Source: Algoriphagus winogradskyi (GTDB taxonomy: Bacteria; Bacteroidota; Bacteroidia; Cytophagales; Cyclobacteriaceae). From it: a stretch of DNA of 64,000 bases. The stretch's first letter is position 1; every line of letters begins with the position of its first letter. Below, in pieces: positions 19,946-28,516 of this stretch. Both the position numbers and the translations under genes were made by a program. The stretch is taken from NCBI RefSeq assembly GCF_900182815.1, contig NZ_FXUA01000004.1, positions 124,001-188,000 on the forward strand, given 5' to 3'. Under the pieces are notes generated by a model, which saw only the letters and a list, made by a program, of their open reading frames with translations, was not told the DNA's origin and did no database searches.

Positions 19946-21730
19946 ATGAGTAATAATATTTTATGTATCAGTAATTTAAGAAAAAGGAATGCTACTGCGG
20001 CAGCATTATTTTTCTTGATCGTTATTATAGGATGCAAAGCTCCAATGATTGATGAAAGTCTACCTGTGGATGAAGCTATTCGTCTCAATCAGATTGGCTT
20101 CTACCCAAATCAACAAAAATTGGCTGTGATCTTAAACCATGAAGACGTGGAAGATTTTGTGATATGGGACACGGCCGGAAAAAACATTGTATTTGAAGGA
20201 AAGCTAGCTCAGACTATTAAACAATCATTTTCCGGAAACAACGCTAGAATTGCTGACTTCTCTGCATTTACTGAGGTTGGAAATTATACGCTAGTTTTAA
20301 ACGGCGTGGGAAAATCTTACTCATTTCAGATCCATCCTCAAATCAACCAAGAACTAGGAAAAGCTAGTATAAAGGCATTTTACTTTCAAAGGGCAGGTTT
20401 GGAATTGGACCAGAGTCAAGCCGGTATTTGGGCTAGACCGCTGGGACATCCTGATGATCAGGTGATGATTCATCCTTCAGCTGCTTCCGGTTCTAGAAAG
20501 CCTGGAGATTTGTTTTCATCTCCAAAGGGATGGTATGATGCCGGAGATTACAACAAATATGTAGTGAACTCAGGAATTACAGTAGGAACCCTGTTGTCCC
20601 TTTATGAGGATTATCCAACTTATTTTGATAAACTCGAGTTGAATATTCCAGAATCAGGGGATCAAATTCCAGATTTGCTGGATGAAATTCGCTGGAATAT
20701 GGAATGGATGCTTTCAATGCAGGATCCTGCAGATGGGGGAGTTTATCATAAGCTAACTACAGCCAAGTTTGAAGGAATGGTTGAACCTCATTTGGCAGTT
20801 TCCCAGCGTTATTTTGTTGCCAAAAGTACCACCGCGACTCTGGATTTTGCAGCAGTGATGGCTCAAGCTTCACGTATTTACAAGGCCTATTTTCCTGAAG
20901 AATCAGTGATGTATTTGAAAGCAGCAGAGAAAGCTTGGAGTTGGGCAAAAGCGAATCCGGATGTCCTCTACAAGCAAAATGAATTGAATGAAGCTTTTGA
21001 TCCAGATGTAGTCACTGGTGCATATGGGGATAATAGTAGCGGTGACGAATGGATATGGGCTGCATCCGAGCTTTTTATTACCACTCATAATTTAACCTAT
21101 TGGGAAGAGTTGGCTAATGCTGATCAAAGTTTCAAACTTCCATCCTGGAACCAAGTGGCTTGGTTAGGTTATTACTCACTACTTAGGCATCAAGACCACA
21201 TTACTTTACTGCCACAAGAATGGATAGCAATGCTAAAAATAAACCTGCTCGCTGCTGCTAGAGAGCAAATTGAAGGGACAGAGGAAACGGCTTTCAACAC
21301 TCCCATGGAAACCGATTCTAAGAATTTTATATGGGGTTCTAATGCAGTTGCGGCTAATCAAGGAATCCTATTGATAAGTGCTTTTAAGCAAAGCAATGAG
21401 CGCATATTTCTTGAAAAGGCATTAGATAATCTGGATTATATCCTTGGCAGAAATGCTACTGGATATTCCTATGTTACAGGTTTTGGAACGAAATCTCCCA
21501 TGCACCCGCACCATCGATTAGCCACTTCCCGACCTGATCTACCTCCTTTGCCTGGTTTTATGGTGGGAGGCCCAAATCCACGGCAACAAGATGGGTGTAA
21601 TTATACCAGTTCCTTTCCAGATGAATCTTATACAGATGAGAGTTGCAGCTATGCGTCAAATGAAATTGCAATTAATTGGAATGCTCCATTTGCTTATTTA
21701 GCCAATTCATTGGAAGCGATTAATCAATAA
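19946..21730 (+). CDS. GH9 endoglucanase, lipoprotein
   Basis: 594 residues with a lipobox (VIIGC, Cys30). An N-terminal Ig-like CelD_N domain follows (about 40-135; RLNQIGFYPNQQKLAV), then the GH9 (alpha/alpha)6 barrel. Catalytic landmarks are GWYDAGDYNKYV (Asp198 and base Asp201), MHPHHR near the C-terminus and SNEIAINWNAP with the acid Glu573. GH9 enzymes hydrolyse beta-1,4-glucans such as cellulose, mixed-linkage glucan and xyloglucan by inversion. It lies 8 bp after the VCBS gene and 96 bp before an acetylesterase gene. Confidence 0.93.
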   Translation: MSNNILCISNLRKRNATAAALFFLIVIIGCKAPMIDESLPVDEAIRLNQIGFYPNQQKLAVILNHEDVEDFVIWDTAGKNIVFEGKLAQTIKQSFSGNNARIADFSAFTEVGNYTLVLNGVGKSYSFQIHPQINQELGKASIKAFYFQRAGLELDQSQAGIWARPLGHPDDQVMIHPSAASGSRKPGDLFSSPKGWYDAGDYNKYVVNSGITVGTLLSLYEDYPTYFDKLELNIPESGDQIPDLLDEIRWNMEWMLSMQDPADGGVYHKLTTAKFEGMVEPHLAVSQRYFVAKSTTATLDFAAVMAQASRIYKAYFPEESVMYLKAAEKAWSWAKANPDVLYKQNELNEAFDPDVVTGAYGDNSSGDEWIWAASELFITTHNLTYWEELANADQSFKLPSWNQVAWLGYYSLLRHQDHITLLPQEWIAMLKINLLAAAREQIEGTEETAFNTPMETDSKNFIWGSNAVAANQGILLISAFKQSNERIFLEKALDNLDYILGRNATGYSYVTGFGTKSPMHPHHRLATSRPDLPPLPGFMVGGPNPRQQDGCNYTSSFPDESYTDESCSYASNEIAINWNAPFAYLANSLEAINQ

Positions 21731-21826
21731 ATTCTAGTAGAACGTGTTACGCTCCTTTATAAAGGGTATTATGTTTAGATGTTTCAGATTTTTTAGGCAT
21801 TTTTCCATTAGAATTAATAAAAATCT

Positions 21827-23728
21827 ATGAAACATACCTGGAAATTATTAACCCTTCTGATTTTATTTTCATGTGAGTATTCAAAATTTGAATCGGAAGT
21901 TACCTTGCCTAGGCTGTTTGGCGATGGCATGGTTTTACAACGGCAAGAGGCCATTTCTGTTTGGGGGAAGGGTATTCCAGGAGAAAATGTCCGTGTAAGT
22001 TTGGCTGGAGCAATTACAAGTGGAACTGTAGAAGCTGATAGTACCTGGTTGTTGCAATTGCCGGAATTGGTTGCAGGAGGACCTTTTGTTCTTGAGGTTA
22101 ATCGTCAGAAAATCAACGATGTATATATTGGTGATGTCTGGGTAGCTGGAGGTCAATCCAATATGGAATGGCGATTAAAGTCTCAGGTAATTGGTGCTGA
22201 AAAAGAATTTGCAGAAGGTGGAAACCAAGAGATCCGATTTTTTAAAGTTCCTAACTCATATAGTGCTGAGAAACTGGATGATGTAGTGGGAGGAGAATGG
22301 AAAATCGCTGATTCAGTGAATATGAAGGATTTTTCGGCTGTAGCTTGGTTTTTTGCGAAGCGAAATAATCAAGAAATGAAAGTGCCTGTAGGAATCATAG
22401 AATCCAATTGGGGAGGTACACCTGTAGAAGGCTGGACAGATGCTGAGATATTAGTTGAGATGGAAGGTTCCTTTCTGGCTCAGGCAAAAGAAGTGGTAGA
22501 AAATAGAGATGCTTGGGTTTCAAAGCTGCAGGTGAATGAGATGAATCAGCATTTGCGGGACTCTATGGTGAGCAACCCCGATACACTTGCGGCTAGGAAT
22601 GTTTCCTCTACAGATTATGATGATTCAAGTTGGAGAAAAATAAACTTGCCTGATGCCAATCCACTGCAGCATATAGCTTGGGTTCGTAAGAAATTCAATC
22701 TTAAGGCAACGGATGAGGTAAGCTTACATATTCCCACCATAGACCAAATGGCTTATGTGTATCTGAATGGGAAGTTGCTCAAATACAAAGACTGGGGAGT
22801 CTCATTGCCGGAAATAGCAATTCCTTCAGAAATGCTGCTAAAGGGTAGCAATGTGTTAACTATTCGAGCTATAAATACTTGGAATAATCAGCCTAGAATA
22901 GGTCAAAAAGGCGAAATGTATCTGTTAGAATCGGGCAACAAAGTATCTCTGGAAGGAACTTGGGCCTATTCAAATTCAATTGTAGAGCCTCATCTACCAA
23001 AAGTTGAATTTTTTAATTGGATGCCTGGAATGATGTACAATGCGATGATTGCACCCATTGCTAAATACTCGATTAAAGGTGCGATTTGGTATCAAGGCGA
23101 AAGCAATGCAGGTCGTCATGAGGAATATAAAGAGCTATTTTCTACAATGATAACCAATTGGAGAAGGGATTGGGGGTTAGGAGATTTCCCTTTCTTGTTT
23201 GTTCAACTGGCAAATTTCATGGAGAGAAAAGATGTACAGCCTGATAGTAATTGGGCGTTTTTAAGGGAGGCTCAGGCCCAAACTTTGGAATTGCCAAATA
23301 CGGGAATGGCTACAATTATTGACATAGGGGAAGCTGAAGATATACATCCTAAAAATAAAAAAGACGTAGGGGAACGACTTTGGCTCCAAGCCAAAAAAGT
23401 TGCTTTTAAAGAGAAGAACCTTGCTTCCGGACCCCAATTTGATTCTCTATCTAGACAAGGCAATGAATTATTAGTCAAATTTAAATCTATAGGCGAAGGT
23501 TTGAAATTAACTGAAGGAGAAGAAGTGAAAGGTTTTATTGTAGGTAAAGATAATGGTGATTTTCAACAGGTTTCCGCCATGATTTCTGATAAGTCATCTG
23601 TAAGAATAATGATACCTGAAGGAATGGAAGTTGGTGAAATTCGCTACGCTTGGGCGGACAACCCGGAAGTAAATCTTACAAATAATTTAGGTCTTCCCAC
23701 TGAGCCGTTCAGAGCAAAGTTTGAATAA
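21827..23728 (+). CDS. SGNH sialate O-acetylesterase-type carbohydrate esterase, lipoprotein
   Basis: 633 residues with a lipobox (LLILFSC, Cys16). The opening LPRLFGDGMVLQRQEAISVWG and the block-I motif GGQSNMEW (nucleophile Ser111) mark the SASA domain. A jelly-roll insert (about 265-370) splits it, and the domain resumes at IKGAIWYQGESNAG; DIHPKNK supplies the Asp-x-His pair. The family is named for sialic acid esterases, but related enzymes remove acetyl groups from xyloglucan and xylan. In a locus with GH5, GH9 and xylose genes, a plant-polysaccharide acetylesterase is more likely than sialic acid work. It is the last + gene before a bidirectional terminator. Confidence 0.85.
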   Translation: MKHTWKLLTLLILFSCEYSKFESEVTLPRLFGDGMVLQRQEAISVWGKGIPGENVRVSLAGAITSGTVEADSTWLLQLPELVAGGPFVLEVNRQKINDVYIGDVWVAGGQSNMEWRLKSQVIGAEKEFAEGGNQEIRFFKVPNSYSAEKLDDVVGGEWKIADSVNMKDFSAVAWFFAKRNNQEMKVPVGIIESNWGGTPVEGWTDAEILVEMEGSFLAQAKEVVENRDAWVSKLQVNEMNQHLRDSMVSNPDTLAARNVSSTDYDDSSWRKINLPDANPLQHIAWVRKKFNLKATDEVSLHIPTIDQMAYVYLNGKLLKYKDWGVSLPEIAIPSEMLLKGSNVLTIRAINTWNNQPRIGQKGEMYLLESGNKVSLEGTWAYSNSIVEPHLPKVEFFNWMPGMMYNAMIAPIAKYSIKGAIWYQGESNAGRHEEYKELFSTMITNWRRDWGLGDFPFLFVQLANFMERKDVQPDSNWAFLREAQAQTLELPNTGMATIIDIGEAEDIHPKNKKDVGERLWLQAKKVAFKEKNLASGPQFDSLSRQGNELLVKFKSIGEGLKLTEGEEVKGFIVGKDNGDFQQVSAMISDKSSVRIMIPEGMEVGEIRYAWADNPEVNLTNNLGLPTEPFRAKFE

Positions 23729-23736
23729 AGGAAACG

Positions 23737-23767
23737 AAAAAGACCAAGTTTACAGCTTGGTCTTTTT
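23737..23767. terminator. Bidirectional terminator between convergent genes
   Basis: AAAAAGACCAAG-TTTACAG-CTTGGTCTTTTTT has T runs on both strands. It ends the esterase transcript (+) and the hydrolase transcript (-). Confidence 0.9.
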
Positions 23768-23773
23768 TGTTAT

Positions 23774-24841
23774 TTATTCAATTTTTCCCATCGAATCCTG
23801 AATTTTCAGAAGATCATCAATTTTCTCCTGATACTCCGGTTTAGCTGGGATTTTCACCACATTTTCTAAGAAGTCAATTGTACTAAAAAGAACTCCTTCC
23901 CAGTCACCAGAGGTAATAGAACTACCTATTACATGGTCTGCTGCATTTGGGAATGCTTTCTTTCTTTTCATTTCAGATGGGGTACTGAGTTGATCATACA
24001 TTTCCAGCATTTTTGGCACCGAGACCACATCATCCTGGTTTTCCTTATTTTCGTAATAATAAGCTAGAAACAAGGGCTGTTTAATTTTACTGAAGGTGCT
24101 TTCATTCATATTACTGTATAGGATGATTGCCAGACTTTCGTAAATATTCATGTGGTAATCTTCAGACCAATACATCGCTTTTTCACCTTCTCTATCCTGA
24201 TGAATTATTTTATTTTTCATCATTGTCCATTGCATTAATTTTTGCATCCATGGAGAGAAAAATGCAGAAAGCTTTTCACCATAATCCCTAACAGCCGGAG
24301 AATATACTGCTACTGCCTTGATATCAGGTTGTTGACTAGCCAAGAGTAAAGTCAATGCGCCTCCCATGGAGGTTCCCACTACTATTACCTCATCTCCGAG
24401 ACTCTTTCCGATTTGGTATGCCTCACCGGCAGCATTTGCCAACGCCTGTGCACTTACATATTCTAATCCATTCTCTCTTCTTATGCCATGATCTGGAAGC
24501 CTTGTTACAAATAGATTGGCACCAAAATGTGCTGCTAAAAACCTGTGTACTGGATCTCCTTCCATTGGACTGGCCCCAAAACCATGGATATATACAATGG
24601 AATACGGAGTCTTGTGCTTATTCAAACTATCTGCCCAGACGATATAGGCTTCATTACCAGGTTTTAGGCCAATGACTGTGTCTTCCCGCTGGTTGACGTA
24701 GTCTTGCAATTCTGTTAAGCGAGTAGGAACCTGCGGATAATCTATAGTTAATTCTTGATCCTGAAGCTTAGGACCCAGCATGTAAACAATGGCAAGTACC
24801 ATTGCTGCGGCAAAAAAGCCAAGTAGGATTTTTCTAAGCAT
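23774..24841 (-). CDS. Alpha/beta-hydrolase with N-terminal membrane anchor or signal
   Basis: 355 residues beginning with a hydrophobic stretch (KILLGFFAAAMVLAIVYML), then a serine hydrolase fold. YIHGFGASP provides the oxyanion region, GTSMGG the nucleophile elbow (Ser158), and NAADHVIG carries the likely catalytic His. It resembles carboxylesterase/monoacylglycerol-lipase-type (Hydrolase_4) proteins, but the substrate cannot be told. The upstream gene on the same strand ends 4 bp before its start, so the two form an operon. Confidence 0.75.
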   Translation of the reverse strand: MLRKILLGFFAAAMVLAIVYMLGPKLQDQELTIDYPQVPTRLTELQDYVNQREDTVIGLKPGNEAYIVWADSLNKHKTPYSIVYIHGFGASPMEGDPVHRFLAAHFGANLFVTRLPDHGIRRENGLEYVSAQALANAAGEAYQIGKSLGDEVIVVGTSMGGALTLLLASQQPDIKAVAVYSPAVRDYGEKLSAFFSPWMQKLMQWTMMKNKIIHQDREGEKAMYWSEDYHMNIYESLAIILYSNMNESTFSKIKQPLFLAYYYENKENQDDVVSVPKMLEMYDQLSTPSEMKRKKAFPNAADHVIGSSITSGDWEGVLFSTIDFLENVVKIPAKPEYQEKIDDLLKIQDSMGKIE

Positions 24842-24845
24842 AAAA

Positions 24846-25433
24846 TCAGTTAGTTAAAAGTACTGGAGAGGTGGATTCTAAGATTTTAGCTGAGCCATCT
24901 TTAAGAATTAAAACCGTTTTGGTTTTCAATTGACTTTTATTGCTAGGCTGGAGATCGACTTTGAGCTTATACTGACCCGTAGTTCCGGTAAAATTCTTTA
25001 ATTCAGAAATTTTAATATCCTCGTGTGTGCTTACTAAATTAGATATATCTGTTCCTGCTTCTTTCCCTCCATAGGGCGCAAGCAATTCTATTCTAATGCC
25101 TGTTATATTTTGAAAATTTAAATTGGGAGCGCAGGAAAGAGCATACGCCATTCCCGGAAAACTCGCGCTAGTTGGAGCTTCAGATACTACTTCCCAATTA
25201 ATTCTAAGGTAAACCTTGAAGTCTTTAAAATTCACTGTATCAGACTCCGTAGCGGACGCACTATTTTGGGAAGGTTCATAATATAAAGATATATCCCTTG
25301 CATTTACCTTACTTGAACCACCACATTCACCAAAAGGGTTGATTTCGGGATCATCAACACATGCTACAAAAACCATCAGCACCATATAGGCAGAAACCAT
25401 CGCTACAGTCAAATTCAGTTTTTTTGTATTCAT
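24846..25433 (-). CDS. Hypothetical lipoprotein
   Basis: 195 residues with a signal peptide ending in a lipobox-like VFVAC (Cys25) followed by acidic residues (DDPEINPFGECGG). The rest is predicted beta-rich, with NITGIRIELLAPYGGKEAG and a C-terminal TKTVLILKDGSAKI. I do not recognise a characterised family; it resembles small exported Bacteroidota proteins of unknown function. It lies directly upstream of the hydrolase gene in the same operon. Confidence 0.6.
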   Translation of the reverse strand: MNTKKLNLTVAMVSAYMVLMVFVACVDDPEINPFGECGGSSKVNARDISLYYEPSQNSASATESDTVNFKDFKVYLRINWEVVSEAPTSASFPGMAYALSCAPNLNFQNITGIRIELLAPYGGKEAGTDISNLVSTHEDIKISELKNFTGTTGQYKLKVDLQPSNKSQLKTKTVLILKDGSAKILESTSPVLLTN

Positions 25434-25560
25434 ACTAGTAATCTTTTGTCAGGATAATAATTTTCAATACGAATATCAGCTTTTCTGCCAGAAAGCAGGC
25501 AAGGACAATTTTGATTGTTAAACATATTTGTTTTAGCAGCTTAGAAATTAGGACATCCTG

Positions 25561-25611
25561 CAAAATAAGCCGTGAATCTCTGCTGACTGGCCTCATTGCG
25601 AATAATCATAA
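25561..25611 (+). repeat. Degenerate end of dispersed intergenic repeat
   Basis: CTGACTGGCCTCATTGCGAATAATCAT matches the conserved right end of the family (GTGACTGGCATCATTGCGGATAATCAT) with a few changes. Only one end is recognisable. Confidence 0.45.
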
Positions 25612-25717
25612 TTTTCAATATTTAAAAACTAATAAAACAGTAAAATATAATCAAATCTAAACATCTATTTAGAGCAAATAGCGTTTATTCGTATTAATAT
25701 ATCTTAAACAAACATTT

Positions 25718-26287
25718 ATGAAACATTTGATCCTAGGATTGCTATTGCTGATAAGTACTCAAGTAGTACATGCACAAGAGAGCGAACCCAAATTGGCAAC
25801 TCAGTCAATTTATATGGAATTGGGTGGACCAGGACTTCCATATAGTTTTAACTATGATTTCCGATTTGATAAAACTAGAATTGACTCTTGGGGAATGCGA
25901 GTAGGCTTTGGAGGATATGCTGTGGATGGAGATTCATTTTTTTCTCTTCCAGTAATGGTGAATAAGCTTTACGGAAAAGGAAACCATTTTTTTGAAATGG
26001 GTTTTGGAGCCACTTTTTTGGCATTCAATAATCAAAATTACTACTACGAGAGTTGCTATTATGACGGTAATGGAAATTATGTCTGCGACTCCTATTCAGA
26101 AAGTGGTTACACCAGTTTTATTCTTGATATAGATAGCTCTCCTTCAATTATGGGCGTGATGAATTTTGGCTATAGAAGAGTTCCTACTGATGGCGGTTTT
26201 ATGTGGAAAATAAACTTGAATCCTATATTTAATAACAATGGGTTTTGGCCTCTATTTGCAGGGGTTGGACTCGGATATGCCTTTTAA
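25718..26287 (+). CDS. Hypothetical exported protein, probable small outer-membrane beta-barrel
   Basis: 189 residues with a clear signal peptide (LLLLISTQVVHAQ). Alternating aromatic and glycine-rich strands follow (YMELGGPGLPYSFNYDFRF, FFEMGFGATFLAF, FAGVGLGYAF) and the protein ends in Phe, as many outer-membrane barrels do. A Tyr/Cys-rich loop (YYYESCYYDGNGNYVCDSY) has two cysteines that could form a disulfide. No enzymatic motif is visible. It stands alone between two repeats. Confidence 0.6.
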   Translation: MKHLILGLLLLISTQVVHAQESEPKLATQSIYMELGGPGLPYSFNYDFRFDKTRIDSWGMRVGFGGYAVDGDSFFSLPVMVNKLYGKGNHFFEMGFGATFLAFNNQNYYYESCYYDGNGNYVCDSYSESGYTSFILDIDSSPSIMGVMNFGYRRVPTDGGFMWKINLNPIFNNNGFWPLFAGVGLGYAF

Positions 26288-26317
26288 ACAAACTACTTGA
26301 GCTAAATACGTTTATAA

Positions 26318-26477
26318 GTATATCCGCTTTTGTTCCAGTATGAAGTCAATAGCAAAAAAGGATAGCTTAAACTTAAGAATTGAGGCCAGTTCAGCCTGTC
26401 CCGCCAGTGCTGGAGTCATCGGTCTTCCGACCTGATAAGCAAAGAATTTAAAGTGACTGGCATCTTTGCGGATAATC
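26318..26477 (+). repeat. Dispersed MITE-like intergenic repeat, copy 1
   Basis: 160 bp bounded by GTATATCCGC and GCGGATAATC (8 of 10 bases inverted-repeat). The interior carries TTGAGGCCAGTTCAGCCTGTCCCGCCAGT, CGGTCTTCCGACCTGATAAGCAAAGAATTT and GTGACTGGCATC, in phrases shared with other copies. It holds no gene. Confidence 0.7.
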
Positions 26478-26491
26478 AAATAAGCTTAATT

Positions 26492-26532
26492 CTAAAATAG
26501 GCTTAGGGTAAAAAATCCTAAGCCTATTTTAG
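26492..26532. terminator. Perfect 16-bp inverted repeat between convergent genes
   Basis: CTAAAATAGGCTTAGG and CCTAAGCCTATTTTAG flank a 9-bp loop. It sits between a + gene ending at 26287 and a - gene ending at 26602, so a bidirectional terminator is likely. The stem carries its own A/T runs, but no strong T tail follows it. Confidence 0.6.
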
Positions 26533-26601
26533 TAAATAAGATCCTGACTTATTTTTACTAAAGTAATTGAAAATCAGTTCAGTTCAATTGTGAATTGAAC
26601 T

Positions 26602-26919
26602 TCAAAGGGAGAAGTCGTAATCCCGTTCTACCAAGCAAATTCTTGTTTTATATGCTGAATACCATTTTTCTCTTCCCATTCTTTGAGCAAGGAGATGGTC
26701 GGTTTGCTGTTTCCAATTTCTAATGGCATCTAAGTTAGACCAGTAACTGACAGTAATTCCTAATCCATCTCTAACACTTTCATGGCCAAGGTAGCCTATT
26801 TGAGCTTCAGCTAAGCGCAACATTTCTGCAGCAGTTTCTTCGTAACCATCTTCAATTTCTGTTCGAATATTTGAAAATATAACCGCGTAGTAGGGAGGGG
26901 CTGGAGTTGTAGCTATCAT
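26602..26919 (-). CDS. Antibiotic biosynthesis monooxygenase (ABM) domain protein
   Basis: 105 residues forming a single ferredoxin-like ABM domain. PPYYAVIFSNIRTE opens it, GYLGHESVRDGLGITVSYW is the core motif, and WYSAYKTRICLVERDY closes it. Bacteroidota and Bacilli have many such stand-alone proteins of unknown substrate; some ABM proteins are heme-degrading or quinol-oxidising. It is monocistronic, between two dispersed repeats. Confidence 0.8.
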   Translation of the reverse strand: MIATTPAPPYYAVIFSNIRTEIEDGYEETAAEMLRLAEAQIGYLGHESVRDGLGITVSYWSNLDAIRNWKQQTDHLLAQRMGREKWYSAYKTRICLVERDYDFSL

Positions 26920-27434
26920 TTTTTTAATAGTTCAATAAGGGTAAATGTAAAGTAAGCTGTCCTTACTATATCTGCTTGAGATGAGTTAAGGTTCAATTTC
27001 AAATATTTCAGATTAAAGATCATTGAAATAAGGTTCTAATTTTCAATACTATGTAAATCCGTTTTTCTTATTCTTAGGTGGCAAAGGCAATATAAGATAT
27101 GTTAAACTTAAGAACTATGGCCATTTCTGCCTGTCCCGCCACTGCGGGAGTCTTCGGTCACTAATTCTGAGCGAAGCCGAAGTACCGGTCTTCCAACATG
27201 GTAAGCAAAAAATCTAAGGTGACTGGCATCAGTGCGGATAATCATATTCTATAATATGGTTAATGTGGTTTTTGGCTTTACAAAGGAAATGGATAGATAA
27301 ACTCCAATGGTCAATTGATCTAAATCAAGGAATATTTTATTTAGAAACCTGAAATTCAGCTCGGCGTACTATGGTATGCAAGCAGACTAGTTAATTTATA
27401 TTTCCAACAGTTAATTCTGAAATGCTATCTGTTT
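26920..27434. other. Intergenic region with dispersed repeat
   Basis: 515 bp between divergent genes. Most of the middle (27053-27243) is a repeat copy. The last 190 bp are AT-rich and should hold the promoter of the DUF4097-type gene, but I could not fix its elements. Confidence 0.5.
27053..27243 (+). repeat. Dispersed MITE-like intergenic repeat, copy 2
   Basis: About 190 bp, from GTAAATCCG to TGCGGATAATC. It shares GGCCATTTCTGCCTGTCCCG, CCACTGCGGGAGTCTTCGGTC, CGGTCTTCCAACATGGTAAG and GTGACTGGCATC with the other copies. Relative to copy 1 it carries about 30 extra bases in the middle (AATTCTGAGCGAAGCCGAAG). Confidence 0.7.
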
Positions 27435-28379
27435 ATGAGAACAAAACAAAGTAAATTTCGATTAGTGGCAATTGCACTAGTGAGTACTACAATTGCCTCT
27501 TTGACGTCTTGTGATACTAACCTTGAGTTGGTGCAGTCAATCAATGAAGAGTTCACCGAGGTGAATTCAATAGAAATAGAATCATCCTTTTTGGATGTAT
27601 CCTATATAGGAAATCCTGATATGGAGTCTGTACAGCTAATTGGGGCTTTGGAATCCAGTAAAGCTGGAAATTTTGCGATCGAATACAGAGTGGATCAGAA
27701 TACGCTGATCATAGAAGTAGTAAGACATGGAATCGGAGGCGGAAACAGCCGCGGATATATTAATCTAACGGGACCTCAACATATGAATATGAATTTGGAG
27801 GCAGGTTCAGGAAATATTCAAATTCATCAAGTGACTGCTCAGAAATTTGAATTCGATGGAGGTTCTGGAAATATTGAACTAGGTGATATCAAAGCACCGC
27901 TTTTGGAATTGAAATTAAGTTCAGGTAAGATTAATGCTTATGATCTCATTGGAGATGTTGAGTTGGAAATTTCTTCTGGGAATGCAAGTATTTCCAATCT
28001 AGAAGGAGATTTGAATGCAGTAGGATCAAGTGGGAAGTTTAACTTCAAATTGATTAGTGGAAAGGTTAATAGTTCTTTAAACTCAGGAAATGGAATTTTG
28101 AACGGAGTTCAGGAGCTAGGCAAATTGAAGATTTCCTCAGGAAATTATACTGTTAACAATTCTTACTTTGGTTCAAATACTCAATTTGAAGGATCTTCTG
28201 GAAATTTTGACATACAGACAAATTCCGATTTGAGCGATTTTAACTTTGATCTTAAAACCTCCAGTGGAAATATTAGAGTTGGAGGTAGTAATTCTTCTGG
28301 CAGTTTGAAGATAGATAACGGGTCTCCTTATACCGTGTCAGGTGTTGTTTCAAGTGGCAACATTAAAATAGGGAACTAG
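27435..28379 (+). CDS. DUF4097/DUF2807-type beta-strand repeat lipoprotein
   Basis: 314 residues with a lipobox (ASLTSC, Cys26). From about residue 110 on, the sequence is a run of beta-strand rungs marked SSGN or SSGK (GSGNIQIHQV, GSGNIELGDI, SSGKINAYDL, SSGNASISNL and more). This predicts a right-handed beta-solenoid, as in DUF4097 and the adhesin-head-like DUF2807 families. Such proteins are exported and of unknown function. It is a single gene followed by a strong terminator. Confidence 0.75.
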   Translation: MRTKQSKFRLVAIALVSTTIASLTSCDTNLELVQSINEEFTEVNSIEIESSFLDVSYIGNPDMESVQLIGALESSKAGNFAIEYRVDQNTLIIEVVRHGIGGGNSRGYINLTGPQHMNMNLEAGSGNIQIHQVTAQKFEFDGGSGNIELGDIKAPLLELKLSSGKINAYDLIGDVELEISSGNASISNLEGDLNAVGSSGKFNFKLISGKVNSSLNSGNGILNGVQELGKLKISSGNYTVNNSYFGSNTQFEGSSGNFDIQTNSDLSDFNFDLKTSSGNIRVGGSNSSGSLKIDNGSPYTVSGVVSSGNIKIGN

Positions 28380-28405
28380 TGAAAAGTTGTTTTCACATCA
28401 CCCAG

Positions 28406-28430
28406 AAACCCGGCTAAGGCCGGGTTTTTT
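28406..28430 (+). terminator. Rho-independent terminator
   Basis: AAACCCGGC-TAAG-GCCGGGTTTTTT, 27 bp after the stop of the beta-strand repeat gene. Confidence 0.9.
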
Positions 28431-28516
28431 GTTCAGGTAATTGCCGGATTTTTCAGAGTAAGGCCGAAACATTATAGACCTGATGTTTTGTAGAGGAATA
28501 GAAGAACTGCTTAATG

